DNA of 64,000 nucleotides. Origin: Sphingopyxis sp. L1A2A. GTDB taxonomy: Bacteria; Pseudomonadota; Alphaproteobacteria; Sphingomonadales; Sphingomonadaceae. This document shows positions 30,704 through 39,900 of the stretch, piece after piece. Made by a program: the position numbers and the translations under genes. The notes under the pieces are model-generated. The model had not been told where the DNA came from. It saw only the letters and a list, made by a program, of their open reading frames with translations, and searched no databases. The stretch lies in the NCBI RefSeq assembly GCF_005502465.1, contig NZ_SCOT01000003.1, positions 1 to 64,000 on the forward strand, given 5' to 3'. How positions within the stretch are numbered: the stretch's first letter is position 1; each line of letters starts with the position of its first letter.

Positions 30704-30727
30704 CGGCTGAGCTCGCCACCTTTCGCG

Positions 30728-31507
30728 ATGCTTGCTAACCTTCTTTTAACCAGCGAACTCCAACAGTCGCATATGCCAATTTTCGGACATTTTCTGCCAT
30801 CGACGTCCAGTGGCGACAAACGTCATGAACCGCGCCGAAAACTCAGCCTGCTGGCGCGCGGCGTGCAGCATGACGGCACCGGCATCGAGGTGCAGATCCA
30901 CAATATCTCGGGAACGGGCTTGCTGTTTGAAAGCGATATCAAGCTGGCGGCCTGCGACCGGATCGAAATCGAGCTTCCGCATGGCGGTGATATAACGGCG
31001 GTCGTCATCTGGGCCAGCGGGCGGCTGTTCGGCTGCCAGTTTGAAGGTCCGGTATCCCCGGCGACGCTGAGCGCGGTGGAACTGAAAAGCGCCGTCGCTC
31101 CGATGCCCGAACTGGTCCCCGAATTAGTCCCTGAACCGGCCCCCGAACTGGCTAGCGCCGCCGACCCGGCGCCCAGCGCCGACGAAAGCCGCGCGGCGCC
31201 GGTGATCCACGAAACCTTCGGCGTCCGCCTTCAGCGGCTCCGCACCAAAGCCGGGCTCAGTCAGGCCGATGTCGCCAAACAGATGGGCGTCAGCGCGCCG
31301 ACGGTTTCCAGCTGGGAAAAGGATCGGTCGCGCCCCAAGCGCGGCCGCATGGTGAAACTCGCCGCCATTCTGGGTGTCCCGGTCGCTGACTTGCTCGGCG
31401 ATGCGGCGCCCGAGGACGTTCAGGAACTGATCAACCGTAGCCGCGATCAGATCGCCCGCGCCGTCGGCCTCAGCGCCAATCGGGTCCGGATCATCGTCGA
31501 ATATTAG
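30728..31507 (+). CDS. PilZ domain - XRE helix-turn-helix fusion protein
   Basis: 259 residues. The N-terminal PilZ domain has the c-di-GMP motifs RHEPR (R32-x3-R36) and NISGTG (N59-x-S61-x2-G64). A Pro/Glu/Ala-rich linker (residues about 115-155) leads to a classic XRE/Cro helix-turn-helix, LRTKAGLSQADVAKQMGVSAPTVSSWE. This suggests a DNA-binding regulator that answers directly to c-di-GMP, though binding is inferred from motifs. No clear ribosome binding site; an ATG 15 codons in (30773) is an alternative start. The only other c-di-GMP protein seen is the HD-GYP at 48748. Confidence 0.82.
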   Translation: MLANLLLTSELQQSHMPIFGHFLPSTSSGDKRHEPRRKLSLLARGVQHDGTGIEVQIHNISGTGLLFESDIKLAACDRIEIELPHGGDITAVVIWASGRLFGCQFEGPVSPATLSAVELKSAVAPMPELVPELVPEPAPELASAADPAPSADESRAAPVIHETFGVRLQRLRTKAGLSQADVAKQMGVSAPTVSSWEKDRSRPKRGRMVKLAAILGVPVADLLGDAAPEDVQELINRSRDQIARAVGLSANRVRIIVEY

Positions 31508-31550
31508 CGCAGCAATCCGGGGCGGCGCCCGCGTTGTCCGGACAATGTCG

Positions 31551-32834
31551 CTAACGAACGAGCCCGCCACCCTTCATCACATGGTCGATCTTTTCCAGCG
31601 CCGCGATGTCGGCCAGCGGGTCGGCCTTGACCGCCACTATATCGGCAAAACGGCCCGGCACGATCGCGCCGATGTCATCGCGGCCCATCTCGACCGCGGC
31701 GCGGCCGGTGGCGGACTGGATCGCCTGCATCGGGGTCATCCCATAGCGGACCATGTAGCGGAACTGGCGCGCATTCAGCCCGTGCGGATAGACGCCGGCG
31801 TCGGTCGCAAAACCGATATTGATCCCCAGCGCGACGGCGCGGCGAAAGGCGGCGCGCTGGGCGTCGGTAGTCTCGCGGTTCTTGCGCAGATATTCGGCGG
31901 GCCAGCCCTCCTTGGTGCCGACATCCTCGATATAATCGCCGTTGTAGATGTCCATCGCGAGCCACGTGCCGTGCTTTTTTGCAAGTTGGAGCGTCGCTTC
32001 GTCGGCGAGGCTCGCGTGTTCGATGCTGTCGACTCCGGCGTTGATCGCGTTCTGGATGCCAATCGCCCCATGCGCGTGCGCGGTGACCTTTCTGCCACGC
32101 GCATGAGCAACGCGGACGATGGCGCGCAACTGATCGACGGTCAGTTCGGGGGCGCCGGGTTCGGTGCCGATCGCGAGCACCGCGCCGGTCGCGATCGTCT
32201 TGATGAAATCGGCGCCATGGTCGAGCAAATAGGTCGTCTTTGCCGCAGCTTCCTCGGGCGTAGCGGCGACGCCGAGGCGCATGTCAGGCGGCAGTTCCTC
32301 GTTCGGAACCACGCCGTTCAATTCGCCGCCGCCCTTGGGGATGGTCAGATAGGCGCCCGCGACCCACATCCGCGGCCCCGGCACGTCGCCGCGCTCGATC
32401 GCGTTGCGCAGCGTCACGTCGGTAAGGCCGCGATAGGTGCCGACGTCGCGCACGCTGGTGAAGCCCGCGTTCAGGGTGACGCGGGCGTTGCGCGCGCCGA
32501 CGAGCGCGGTTTCGGCGGGCGACGCCTTGATCGGCGCGGCCAGATCGGCGCTCTGGCCAAGGTCGGCGAGGTGGGTGTGGAGGTCGATCAGGCCGGGCAG
32601 CACGGTGAAGCCCGACCAGTCGAGCTGGGTGGCGCCCGCGGGCGGCTCCCCGCATGGCGCGACTGCCTTGATCCGTTCGGCCTCGATCGTGATGCACTGG
32701 CCGGTCCGCGCGTCGTCCGAAACGCCGTCGATCAGCCGCCCGGCCTGGACATAGAGCGACTGCGCCGCGGCGGGCGTCGCGGTGAGCGCCGCCGCGAACG
32801 CCGCGATCAGATGGCGGTGTCGAACGCGTTGCAC
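31551..32834 (-). CDS. Exported amidohydrolase (imidazolonepropionase/prolidase-like)
   Basis: 427 residues from a GTG at 32834 with GGGGGA about 9 bases upstream. This start gives a signal peptide (basic RVRHRH then LIAAFAAALTATPAAAQ) and overlaps the ypfJ end by 28 bases. Metal ligands of the amidohydrolase superfamily are visible: HTH in GLIDLHTHLADLG, the carboxylated-lysine region, H in VTAHAHGAIGIQNAI, HASLAD, and the last Asp in ATDAGVYPHG. Family members hydrolyse dipeptides, for example Xaa-Pro, Xaa-Lys or Xaa-Arg. The reading frame runs further upstream but that part is antisense-type shadow of ypfJ. Confidence 0.85.
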   Translation of the reverse strand: MQRVRHRHLIAAFAAALTATPAAAQSLYVQAGRLIDGVSDDARTGQCITIEAERIKAVAPCGEPPAGATQLDWSGFTVLPGLIDLHTHLADLGQSADLAAPIKASPAETALVGARNARVTLNAGFTSVRDVGTYRGLTDVTLRNAIERGDVPGPRMWVAGAYLTIPKGGGELNGVVPNEELPPDMRLGVAATPEEAAAKTTYLLDHGADFIKTIATGAVLAIGTEPGAPELTVDQLRAIVRVAHARGRKVTAHAHGAIGIQNAINAGVDSIEHASLADEATLQLAKKHGTWLAMDIYNGDYIEDVGTKEGWPAEYLRKNRETTDAQRAAFRRAVALGINIGFATDAGVYPHGLNARQFRYMVRYGMTPMQAIQSATGRAAVEMGRDDIGAIVPGRFADIVAVKADPLADIAALEKIDHVMKGGGLVR

Positions 32835-33712
32835 TGACGCGGATCCCCCGATTGCAGGCCGCGGCGCAGCCAGCTCATCCGCTGTTCGCTGGTGCCGTGG
32901 GTAAAGCTTTCGGGGACCGGACGCTGACCCGCCGAACGCATCAGCGTATCGTCGCCGATCGCGTTGGCGGCGCGCATCGCTTCTTCCATATCGCCCGCTT
33001 CGAGCACCGGCTGACCGGCGCTGTTGCGCGCGCGCGCCGCCCAGACGCCGGCGTAGCAATCGGCCTGCAATTCCATGCGAACCTGCAACTGATTGCCCTC
33101 GGCCTGCGACGCGCGTTGCTGCGCCTGGCGGACCTGGTTGGAAATACCGCTGATCGTCTGGATATGATGGCCGACCTCGTGCGCGATCACATAGGCTTGC
33201 GCGGCGTCGCCCGCGGCGCCGAATTTTTGTTCGAGCTCGCGGAAAAAACTGGTGTCGAGATAGACGCCCTGATCGGCGGGGCAATAAAAGGGGCCCATCG
33301 CGGCCTGTGCCGGGCCACAGTCCGAACTGTTGCGGTCGGTGAAGAAGTTGAGCGTCGGCCTCTGATAGCCGCTGACCAGCCCTTCCCATACTGTGTGCGT
33401 CGATCCAAAAACGTTGCAGGCGAAGCGTTCGGACGCGGTGTCGCAGGCAACGCCGCCGCCACCGCGGCTGTCGGCCGCGGGGTCGGCGGTGCCGCCGCCA
33501 CTGCTGAGCATATTGGCGCCGGGGCCGAGCAGGAAAAAGGCGACCGCACCGATCAGCAGGATCGTGCCGCAGCCCATCTTGCGCCCGAGCAGCATCGGCA
33601 GGAAACCGATCAACAGCCCGCCAAGGCCGCCGCCACCCCCGCCAAAGCCGCCGCCACCGCCGCGGCCGAGGTCGCGAATGTCGTCGCCGGGATCATAATC
33701 GTCGAGGCGCAT
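32807..33712 (-). CDS. ypfJ: Neutral zinc metallopeptidase YpfJ-like
   Basis: 301 residues. A Gly-rich N-terminus (DLGRGGGGGFGGGGGGLGG) and one membrane span (GCGTILLIGAVAFFLLGP) are followed by an extracytoplasmic peptidase domain with HEVGHHIQ. FYCPADQGVYLDTSFF, QRASQAEGNQLQVRMELQADCYAGVWA and HGTSEQRMSWLRRGL are typical of the KPN_00809/YpfJ zinc-peptidase family. Substrate unknown. Transcribed before the amidohydrolase gene, with which it overlaps. Confidence 0.9.
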   Translation of the reverse strand: MRLDDYDPGDDIRDLGRGGGGGFGGGGGGLGGLLIGFLPMLLGRKMGCGTILLIGAVAFFLLGPGANMLSSGGGTADPAADSRGGGGVACDTASERFACNVFGSTHTVWEGLVSGYQRPTLNFFTDRNSSDCGPAQAAMGPFYCPADQGVYLDTSFFRELEQKFGAAGDAAQAYVIAHEVGHHIQTISGISNQVRQAQQRASQAEGNQLQVRMELQADCYAGVWAARARNSAGQPVLEAGDMEEAMRAANAIGDDTLMRSAGQRPVPESFTHGTSEQRMSWLRRGLQSGDPRQCNAFDTAI

Positions 33713-33866
33713 GGGGGTTCTCCGCCGCTAAAGTGTCTGTTTCATCCCGACAGTTACAGCAGCGACCGGCAATTGAAAGAGACTTCGCGCGCGACGCGGC
33801 GCTTGCATTCGTCTATGCTGCGGCGCACCAATCGCGCTTTCGCGGACCAAAGGAACCACCGAGTCC

Positions 33867-35024
33867 ATGCCACGCCGTGCCATCCCTGCCGCGCTTCCGC
33901 TCCCCGACCTCGTCGTGCTCGTCCTGCAGGGCGGCGGCGCGCTCGGCGCATTCCAGGCGGGGGTGTATGAGGCGATGATCGAGCTGGGGATCGAGCTCGA
34001 CTGGGTCGCGGGGATTTCGATCGGCGCGGTCAACGCCGCGATCATCGCGGGCAATCCGCGCGATGAAGCGGTGCGCAAGCTGCGCGAATTCTGGGACGGG
34101 GTGTCGTCGGTGCTGCCGTCGCTGCCGACCGCCGACAATGACTGGGCGCGCGAGTGGGCGCATATGGCCGCCGCGGGGCAGGTGGCGGCGTTCGGGGTGC
34201 CCGGTTTCTTTACCCCGCGCTGGCCGCCGCCGAGCTTTGCCGAGCGGCAGACCCCCGAGGCGGTGAGTTTTTACGACACCGCGCCGCTCGCCCAGACGCT
34301 CGATCGGCTGGTCGACTGGGACCGCGTGAACAAGGGCAATGTCCGGCTGTCGGTCGGCGCGGTGGCGGTCGAAACTGGCAATTTCCGCTATTTCGACACC
34401 AAGTTAGAAACGCTCGATGCGCGGCACATATTGGCGTCGGGGGCGCTGCCGCCCGGGCTGCCGCCGGTCGAGATCGACGGTTGCTGGTATTGGGACGGCG
34501 GCCTCGTGTCGAACACCCCGCTCGAGCATGTCGTCGATGCCGCGAAAGAGGATATGCTGGTGTTCCAGGTCGACCTGTTCCCGGCGCGCGGCGACCGGCC
34601 GCACGATATGGAAGAAGCCTGGTCGCGCGAGAAGGATATTCGCTACTCCAGCCGCACCCGGCGGATTTCGGACGGGCTGGTGCGGCGGCGCAAGGAACAT
34701 CGGCTGATCGACCGGATGCTGGCGAAACTGCCGCCGGAGTCGCTCGACCTGCCAGAGGTCAAGGCGGTGCAGCGGATGGTCGATTGCAAGGCGCTGAATG
34801 TCGTCCAGTTGATCCACCAGCCGCCGGTGTGGCAGACCGGGGCGCGCGATTTTGAATTTTCGCGCTCGACGATGGAGGTCAATTGGGCGCTGGGCCGCGC
34901 CGCGGTCGAGGCCGCGATGAAGGACGGTCACCTGCTCGCCGACAGCATCGCCGAGGGGCGGTCGGGCAGCTTTGCGGTGCAATCCGACGCCCTGCGGCCC
35001 AAGGCCGACCCCGACATCAGCTGA
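33867..35024 (+). CDS. Patatin-like phospholipase
   Basis: 385 residues. Oxyanion loop QGGGALGAFQAG (residues 21-32), nucleophile Ser51 in GISIG and the catalytic Asp in YWDGGLVSNTPLEH form the Ser-Asp dyad of patatins. The C-terminal third contains a DUF3734-like region (SRTRRISDGLVRRRKEHRLI, QTGARDFEFSRSTMEVNW). This subclass often sits beside D-3-hydroxybutyrate dehydrogenase, as here (27-base gap), suggesting a role in lipid or polyhydroxybutyrate turnover. No signal peptide. Confidence 0.88.
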   Translation: MPRRAIPAALPLPDLVVLVLQGGGALGAFQAGVYEAMIELGIELDWVAGISIGAVNAAIIAGNPRDEAVRKLREFWDGVSSVLPSLPTADNDWAREWAHMAAAGQVAAFGVPGFFTPRWPPPSFAERQTPEAVSFYDTAPLAQTLDRLVDWDRVNKGNVRLSVGAVAVETGNFRYFDTKLETLDARHILASGALPPGLPPVEIDGCWYWDGGLVSNTPLEHVVDAAKEDMLVFQVDLFPARGDRPHDMEEAWSREKDIRYSSRTRRISDGLVRRRKEHRLIDRMLAKLPPESLDLPEVKAVQRMVDCKALNVVQLIHQPPVWQTGARDFEFSRSTMEVNWALGRAAVEAAMKDGHLLADSIAEGRSGSFAVQSDALRPKADPDIS

Positions 35025-35051
35025 TACTCCCCCACCGAAAGGACTCCCAAT

Positions 35052-35837
35052 ATGCGTCTTAAAGGAAAAACCGCCCTCGTCACCGGATCGACGTCGGGCA
35101 TCGGACTTGGCATTGCCAAGGCGCTGGCGAGCGAGGGCGCGAATGTCATCATCAACGGGTTCGGCGATGCGGCGGCGATCGAGGCCGAGCGCGTTGCGAT
35201 CGAGGGGCTGAGCGGCGGCAAGGCGATTTATGATGACGCCGACCTGACCAAGGTCGATGCGATCGCCGACATGTTCGCGCGCGCCGACGCCGACATGGGC
35301 GGGGTCGACATCCTTGTGAACAATGCCGGGACGCAGTTTGTGTCGCCGGTCGAAGATTTTCCGGTCGACAAATGGGACCTGATCCTGGCGCTCAACCTGA
35401 CGTCGGCATTCCACACCATTCGCCATGCGGTGCCGGGGATGCGCAAAAAGAAATGGGGCCGGATCATCGGCACGGCTTCGGCGCACTCGATCGTCGCCTC
35501 ACCATTCAAATCGGCCTATGTCGCCGCCAAGCACGGGCTGGTCGGGTTGACCAAGGCCGTCGCGCTGGAAGTCGCCGATGCCGGGATCACCGCCAATTGC
35601 ATCAGCCCCGGCTATGTGTGGACGCCGCTGGTCGAAGGGCAGATCCCTGACACGATGAAGGCGCGCGGAATGACGCGCGAACAGGTGATCAACGATGTCC
35701 TGCTGGCCGGCCAGCCGACCAAGCAGTTCGTGACCGTCGAACAGGTCGCGGCGTTGGCGTCGTTCCTGACCCGCGACGAGGCGGCGAACATCACCGGCGC
35801 CAATTTGAGCGTCGATGGCGGCTGGACCGCGGCCTAA
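35052..35837 (+). CDS. bdhA: 3-hydroxybutyrate dehydrogenase (SDR family)
   Basis: 261 residues. NAD-binding loop TGSTSGIG at 11-18, NNAG, and the SDR active site with Tyr156 and Lys160 (SAYVAAKHG) are present. YVWTPLVEGQIPD and the end GANLSVDGGWTAA match D-beta-hydroxybutyrate dehydrogenases. It would interconvert 3-hydroxybutyrate and acetoacetate. Ribosome binding site AAAGGA upstream. It follows the patatin gene in a likely operon. Confidence 0.9.
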   Translation: MRLKGKTALVTGSTSGIGLGIAKALASEGANVIINGFGDAAAIEAERVAIEGLSGGKAIYDDADLTKVDAIADMFARADADMGGVDILVNNAGTQFVSPVEDFPVDKWDLILALNLTSAFHTIRHAVPGMRKKKWGRIIGTASAHSIVASPFKSAYVAAKHGLVGLTKAVALEVADAGITANCISPGYVWTPLVEGQIPDTMKARGMTREQVINDVLLAGQPTKQFVTVEQVAALASFLTRDEAANITGANLSVDGGWTAA

Positions 35838-35900
35838 GCCTTGAGCATTCTCGTTTCCCCTCCTAAGGTTAATGCAACCGGATCAGGGGAGAGACGGAGA

Positions 35901-36545
35901 ATGTGGGGTCGCACCAAATATATTTTTGCCCTTGCACTGGGGCTGAGCGTCGGCGCGTGCCAGACGGTGCCGAAGCTGCCGCCATCGGCGGCGGACGAGC
36001 CGCCCGCTACGGGCAGCTGGCGTGCCACCGCGACCGAGCCGGACAAGGAACGGATTCGCGGCTGGTACGCGAGCTGGGAGGCGGCGCTCGCCGACGCGCG
36101 GGCCAAGGGCCATGGCGCCGAGATCGACCGTGAGGGCGTGCTGCTCCAGCCGATGGCGGCGCTGCCGAACCCGCACGTCCCGGCGGGCGAATATCGCTGC
36201 CGGACGATCAAGGTCGGCGCCAAGGGGCGCGGCGGGCTGAGCTATGTTGCCTATGGCTGGTTCCGCTGCCGCGTGGCGCCCGAGCAGGGGCTGTCGAGCC
36301 TGACCAAGCTGACCGGATCGCAGCGGCCCGTTGGCCTGATCTTTCCCGACAATCTGAAGCGCCAGATTTTCCTCGGCACGCTCGAACTGGGCGACGAGAA
36401 GATGGCGGTCAATTACGGCAGCGACCGGATGCGCGACATGGCGGGGCTGGTCGAACGGATCGGCGACAATCGCTGGCGGCTGGTGCTGCCCGCGCCGGCG
36501 TATGAATCGCTGGTCGACGTGATCGAATTGGTCCCGGCGGGCTGA
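35901..36545 (+). CDS. DUF4893-like lipoprotein
   Basis: 214 residues from the ATG at 35901 with GGGGAGAGACGGAG upstream. A signal and lipobox (ALGLSVGAC) suggest a lipid-anchored envelope protein. The body matches the DUF4893 layout: RIRGWYASWEAALADARAKGHGAEI, PAGEYRCRTIKVG, RPVGLIFPDNLKRQIFLGTLELG and DMAGLVERIGDNRWRLVLP. Twenty codons upstream in frame are ignored. Function unknown. Confidence 0.72.
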   Translation: MWGRTKYIFALALGLSVGACQTVPKLPPSAADEPPATGSWRATATEPDKERIRGWYASWEAALADARAKGHGAEIDREGVLLQPMAALPNPHVPAGEYRCRTIKVGAKGRGGLSYVAYGWFRCRVAPEQGLSSLTKLTGSQRPVGLIFPDNLKRQIFLGTLELGDEKMAVNYGSDRMRDMAGLVERIGDNRWRLVLPAPAYESLVDVIELVPAG

Positions 36546-36570
36546 CAACCGTTTAGGAGGATTCTTTATT

Positions 36571-36699
36571 CCCGTTCGTGTCGAGCCCTTCGACTGCCTT
36601 GCAGGCGCTCAGGGTAAACTTCCGTCATTTGCCGGAAGTCGAGACACCCTGCAGCGTAGCGCGCTCCAAGCGTGTCTCGACTTCGCTCGACACGAACGG
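36571..36699. repeat. Composite inverted repeat, TTCGTGTCGAG family
   Basis: CCCGTTCGTGTCGAG at 36571-36585 pairs with CTCGACACGAACGG at the right end (the right arm is 36673-36699, TGTCTCGACTTCGCTCGACA onward). Between them lies GCCCTTCGACTGCCTTGCAG plus a second GTCGAGACACC copy (36638-36648). This third copy in the window looks like two elements nested together. Confidence 0.7.
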
Positions 36700-36740
36700 A
36701 TTAGGTTAGGCTCATAGCAACTTGGTACAGGGGAATGACG

Positions 36741-38060
36741 ATGCGGAATCTGTGGACGGGCGCCGCGGCGCTGGCGCTGGCGGTATCGGGGGCATCCCCT
36801 GCGGCGGCGCAACTCGGTGGCGAGGTACAACAGCAGATGCCGTCGCTGATGAAAATCTATGACGATTTGCACGCCAACCCCGAACTCAGCTTCATGGAGG
36901 TGCGCTCGGCGGGCATCCTCGCGGCCGAGGCGCGCAAGCTGGGGTTTGCGGTGACCGAAAAGGTCGGCGGCACCGGCATCGTTGCGGTGATGAAGAACGG
37001 CCCCGGGCCGGTGGTGCTGATCCGCGCCGACATGGACGGGTTGCCGGTGACCGAGCAGACCGGCTTGCCTGGCGCCTCGAAAGTCCGCGTCACCACGGCT
37101 GAAGGCGTCGAGACCGGGGTGATGCACGCGTGCGGTCACGACACGCATATGACCGCCTGGGTCGGCGTCGCGCGGCTGATGGCGGCGAACAAGGCGAACT
37201 GGTCGGGCACGCTGGTGATGATCGGCCAGCCCGCCGAAGAACGCGGCGCGGGCGCGCGGATGATGCTGGCGGACGGGCTTTATACCCGCTTCCCCAAACC
37301 CGAATACGCCCTGGCGTTCCACGACGCGGCGCAGTTTCCGGCGGGGATGATCGGCTATACGCCCGGCTATGCGCTCGCCAATGTCGATAGCGTCGACATT
37401 TTGGTGAAGGGCGTCGGCGGCCACGGCGCCTATCCGCAGACGACCAAGGATCCGATCGTGCTGGCCAGCCGCATCGTATCGACGTTGCAGACGCTGGTGT
37501 CGCGCGAGATCAGCCCGCTCGACAGCGCGGTGGTGACCGTCGGCAGCTTTCACGCCGGGGCGAAGCATAATATCATTTCGGACGAGGCGCGGCTGCAACT
37601 GACGGTGCGCAGCTATTCCGACGAGGTCCGTAATCACCTGCTCGACGGCATCGCGCGGATTGCCAAGGGCGAAGCGATTGCGGCAGGAATTCCCGACGAC
37701 AAGATGCCGGTGGTGAGCGTCGCGAAGGACGAGTTCACCCCGTCGACCTTCAACACCCCCGATTTCACCGAAGAGATGGCGGCGCATCTGAAAACCAGTT
37801 TCGGCGACAAGCGCGTGATGCAGATTCCGCCGGTAATGGGCGGCGAAGACTTCGGCCGCTTTTCGCGCGACGACAAGGACATCAAGAGCCTGATCATCTG
37901 GGTCGGCGGGGTGCCGCAGGCCGAATATGACGCGGCAAAAAAGGAAGGCCGGACGCTGCCGAGCCTGCACTCGCCGTTCTGGGCACCCGAAGCGGACAAG
38001 GTGATCGCGACGGCGACCGAGGCGCTGACGGCGATGGCGATGAAGTTGATGGGGAAGTAA
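36741..38060 (+). CDS. M20-family amidohydrolase (IAA-amino acid hydrolase-like)
   Basis: 439 residues from the ATG at 36741, chosen because AGGGGA ends 6 bases upstream; the ATG at 36735 would be too close. A signal peptide (TGAAALALAVSGASPAAA) marks export. Metal ligands of the M20D group are seen: HACGHDTHM, EERGAGARMM, the LAFHDAAQ histidine and a late HSPFWAPE histidine. PVMGGEDFGRFS is also typical. These enzymes cut N-acyl or N-aminoacyl bonds, for example hippurate- or indole-acetyl-amino acids. The usual dimerisation lid (VGGHGAYPQTTKDPI) is present. Confidence 0.9.
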   Translation: MRNLWTGAAALALAVSGASPAAAQLGGEVQQQMPSLMKIYDDLHANPELSFMEVRSAGILAAEARKLGFAVTEKVGGTGIVAVMKNGPGPVVLIRADMDGLPVTEQTGLPGASKVRVTTAEGVETGVMHACGHDTHMTAWVGVARLMAANKANWSGTLVMIGQPAEERGAGARMMLADGLYTRFPKPEYALAFHDAAQFPAGMIGYTPGYALANVDSVDILVKGVGGHGAYPQTTKDPIVLASRIVSTLQTLVSREISPLDSAVVTVGSFHAGAKHNIISDEARLQLTVRSYSDEVRNHLLDGIARIAKGEAIAAGIPDDKMPVVSVAKDEFTPSTFNTPDFTEEMAAHLKTSFGDKRVMQIPPVMGGEDFGRFSRDDKDIKSLIIWVGGVPQAEYDAAKKEGRTLPSLHSPFWAPEADKVIATATEALTAMAMKLMGK

Positions 38061-38139
38061 GGGGGCTTCTACCTCAGAAACTGGGGCAATTGAGACGCCC
38101 CTCGCGGGTGCCGCTTTGGGCGGCGCTTTCGCAAGGCTT

Positions 38140-38294
38140 GCTTTAGATCGGACATCAAGCTAGGCGCCGCGTCACTCGCATGGACCCGGTGCAAATCCGG
38201 GTGGCTATTCCGGCCGCCGATCCGCCGGACGACATCACACATGAAATCCTGTTCGCGTCCAAGCTGGCGCCATGTGCCTTGTTGTGGATTTTCA
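38140..38294 (+). promoter_or_regulatory. Structured leader upstream of sulP
   Basis: TAGATCGGAC at 38144-38153 may be a promoter element. It is followed by a perfect hairpin ACCCGG (38184-38189) / CCGGGT (38197-38202) with loop TGCAAAT, and CCGGC (38210-38214) / GCCGG (38224-38228). CAAGCT-GGCGCC occurs twice (38155 region and 38260-38271). The sul1 RNA motif is reported upstream of sulfate transporter genes in alphaproteobacteria; I cannot confirm a match by eye. Confidence 0.35.
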
Positions 38295-39791
38295 ATGTCT
38301 GTTTCCTTGTCTTCCTATCGCCAGCAGTGGTTCACCGACGGCGCGTCGCTGCGCCGCGAAATTCTGGCCGGGATCGTCGTCGCGCTGGCGCTGATTCCCG
38401 AAGCGATCGGCTTTTCGATCATTGCCGGGGTCGACCCGCGCGTCGGGCTGTATGCCTCGGTGGCGATTGCGATGGTCGTTGCCTTTACCGGCGGGCGCAC
38501 CGGCATGATCTCTGCCGCGACCGCCGCGGTCGCGGTGCTAGTGATCCCGCTGGTGCGCGATCATGGCGTCGAATATCTGTTCGCGGCGACGATCCTGATG
38601 GGATTGATCCAGATCGTCGCGGGGCTGCTGCGGCTCGACCTGTTGATGCAGTTCGTGTCGCGGTCGGTCATTACTGGCTTCGTCAACGCGCTGGCGATCC
38701 TGATCTTCATGGCGCAGTTGCCGCAGCTGACCAACGTCGGGTGGCAAACCTATGCGATGGTCGCGGGCGGGCTGGCGATCATTTATCTGTTGCCGCGCCT
38801 GACCAAGGCGGTGCCGTCGCCGCTGATTGCAATCCTGATCCTGTCGGCGATCAGCATCGGTTTCGGCCTGCCGGTCAATACGGTGGGCGACATGGGCAAA
38901 TTGCCCGAAGGTCTGCCGACCTTTGCGTTGCCGAATGTGCCGCTGACGTGGGAAACGCTTCAGATCATCCTGCCATATTCGCTCACCATGGCGGCGGTCG
39001 GGCTGCTCGAAAGCCTGCTCACCGCGCAGATCGTCGACGACATGACCGACACCGACAGCGACAAGCAGCGCGAATGTGCCGGGCAGGGCGGGGCGAATAT
39101 CGTCGCGGCTTTCTTTGGCGGGATGGGCGGCTGCGCGATGATTGGCCAGTCGGTGATCAACGTAACCTCGGGTGGGCGCGGTCGGTTGTCGACCTTTACT
39201 GCGGGGGCATTCCTGCTGTTCCTGCTGGCGGCGCTTGGTCCGTTCGTCGGGCAGGTGCCGATGCCAGCGCTGGTCGCGGTGATGATCATGGTGTCGATCG
39301 GCACATTCAGCTGGAATTCGATTCCCAATTTGCGCCGCCATCCGCTAACATCGTCGATCGTCATGTTGACGACGGTGATCGTGGTGGTGGCGACGCATGA
39401 CCTGTCGCTCGGCGTCCTCGCCGGAGTATTGTTGTCGGGGGTTTTCTTTGCCGGCAAGGTGCAGCGGATGTTCGCGGTTGAGCGTCACGTGTCGGCCGAT
39501 GGAATGACCGCGACCTATCGCGTCACCGGCCAGATATTCTTCGCTTCAGTAGATCGCTTCACCCGCGCTTTTCAAACCGAGGACCGGACCAACAATGTTC
39601 TGATCGACGTTTCGGCAGCGCATTTCTGGGATATTTCGGGAGTCGGAGCACTCGACAAAATTGTCGCCAAGCTGCGGCGCGATGGGCGGGGGGTGGAGGT
39701 TGTCGGATACAATCGTGCCAGCGCCGACATCATCGACAAATTCGCACTTCACGACAAGACGGGTGTAGAGATTGGATTGGCGCCGCATTGA
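38295..39791 (+). CDS. SulP-family anion transporter with STAS domain
   Basis: About 498 residues from the ATG at 38295; 18 codons upstream in frame do not look like protein. Ten to twelve membrane segments carry the SulP pattern ([76 protein letters not shown]). The C-terminal STAS domain follows ([41 protein letters not shown]). It imports sulfate, bicarbonate or a similar anion. Substrate not readable; no cysteine-pathway gene is adjacent. Confidence 0.92.
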   Translation: MSVSLSSYRQQWFTDGASLRREILAGIVVALALIPEAIGFSIIAGVDPRVGLYASVAIAMVVAFTGGRTGMISAATAAVAVLVIPLVRDHGVEYLFAATILMGLIQIVAGLLRLDLLMQFVSRSVITGFVNALAILIFMAQLPQLTNVGWQTYAMVAGGLAIIYLLPRLTKAVPSPLIAILILSAISIGFGLPVNTVGDMGKLPEGLPTFALPNVPLTWETLQIILPYSLTMAAVGLLESLLTAQIVDDMTDTDSDKQRECAGQGGANIVAAFFGGMGGCAMIGQSVINVTSGGRGRLSTFTAGAFLLFLLAALGPFVGQVPMPALVAVMIMVSIGTFSWNSIPNLRRHPLTSSIVMLTTVIVVVATHDLSLGVLAGVLLSGVFFAGKVQRMFAVERHVSADGMTATYRVTGQIFFASVDRFTRAFQTEDRTNNVLIDVSAAHFWDISGVGALDKIVAKLRRDGRGVEVVGYNRASADIIDKFALHDKTGVEIGLAPH

Positions 39792-39840
39792 ACGTCTGCG
39801 GCAGCGCTCGGAAAATTTTCTGGAGCCCATGAGCGGGGTC

Positions 39841-39869
39841 TTGAAACCGTCACATGCCGCACCTAAATC
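39841..39869 (+). promoter_or_regulatory. Sigma-70-type promoter before the ydcH-like/terC genes
   Basis: TTGAAA at 39841-39846 and TAAATC at 39864-39869 with 17 bases between fit a housekeeping promoter. Transcription would start near 39876 and leave a leader of about 160 bases before the small gene at 40034. Confidence 0.45.
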
Positions 39870-39900
39870 GGACTCATGCGGGCCGGGCCCCTCTGGCGTC

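Noticed and set aside
31545-32837. 430-codon plus-strand frame opposite the amidohydrolase
   Set aside because: Shadow of a gene with recognisable metal ligands and signal peptide.
38184-38230. Cobalamin riboswitch or tRNA T-arm
   Set aside because: The GGTGCAAATCC hairpin resembles both, but there is no B12 box, no acceptor or anticodon arm.
38180-39400. 406-codon frame overlapping sulP in another frame
   Set aside because: Arg-rich shadow; SulP motifs are in the other frame.
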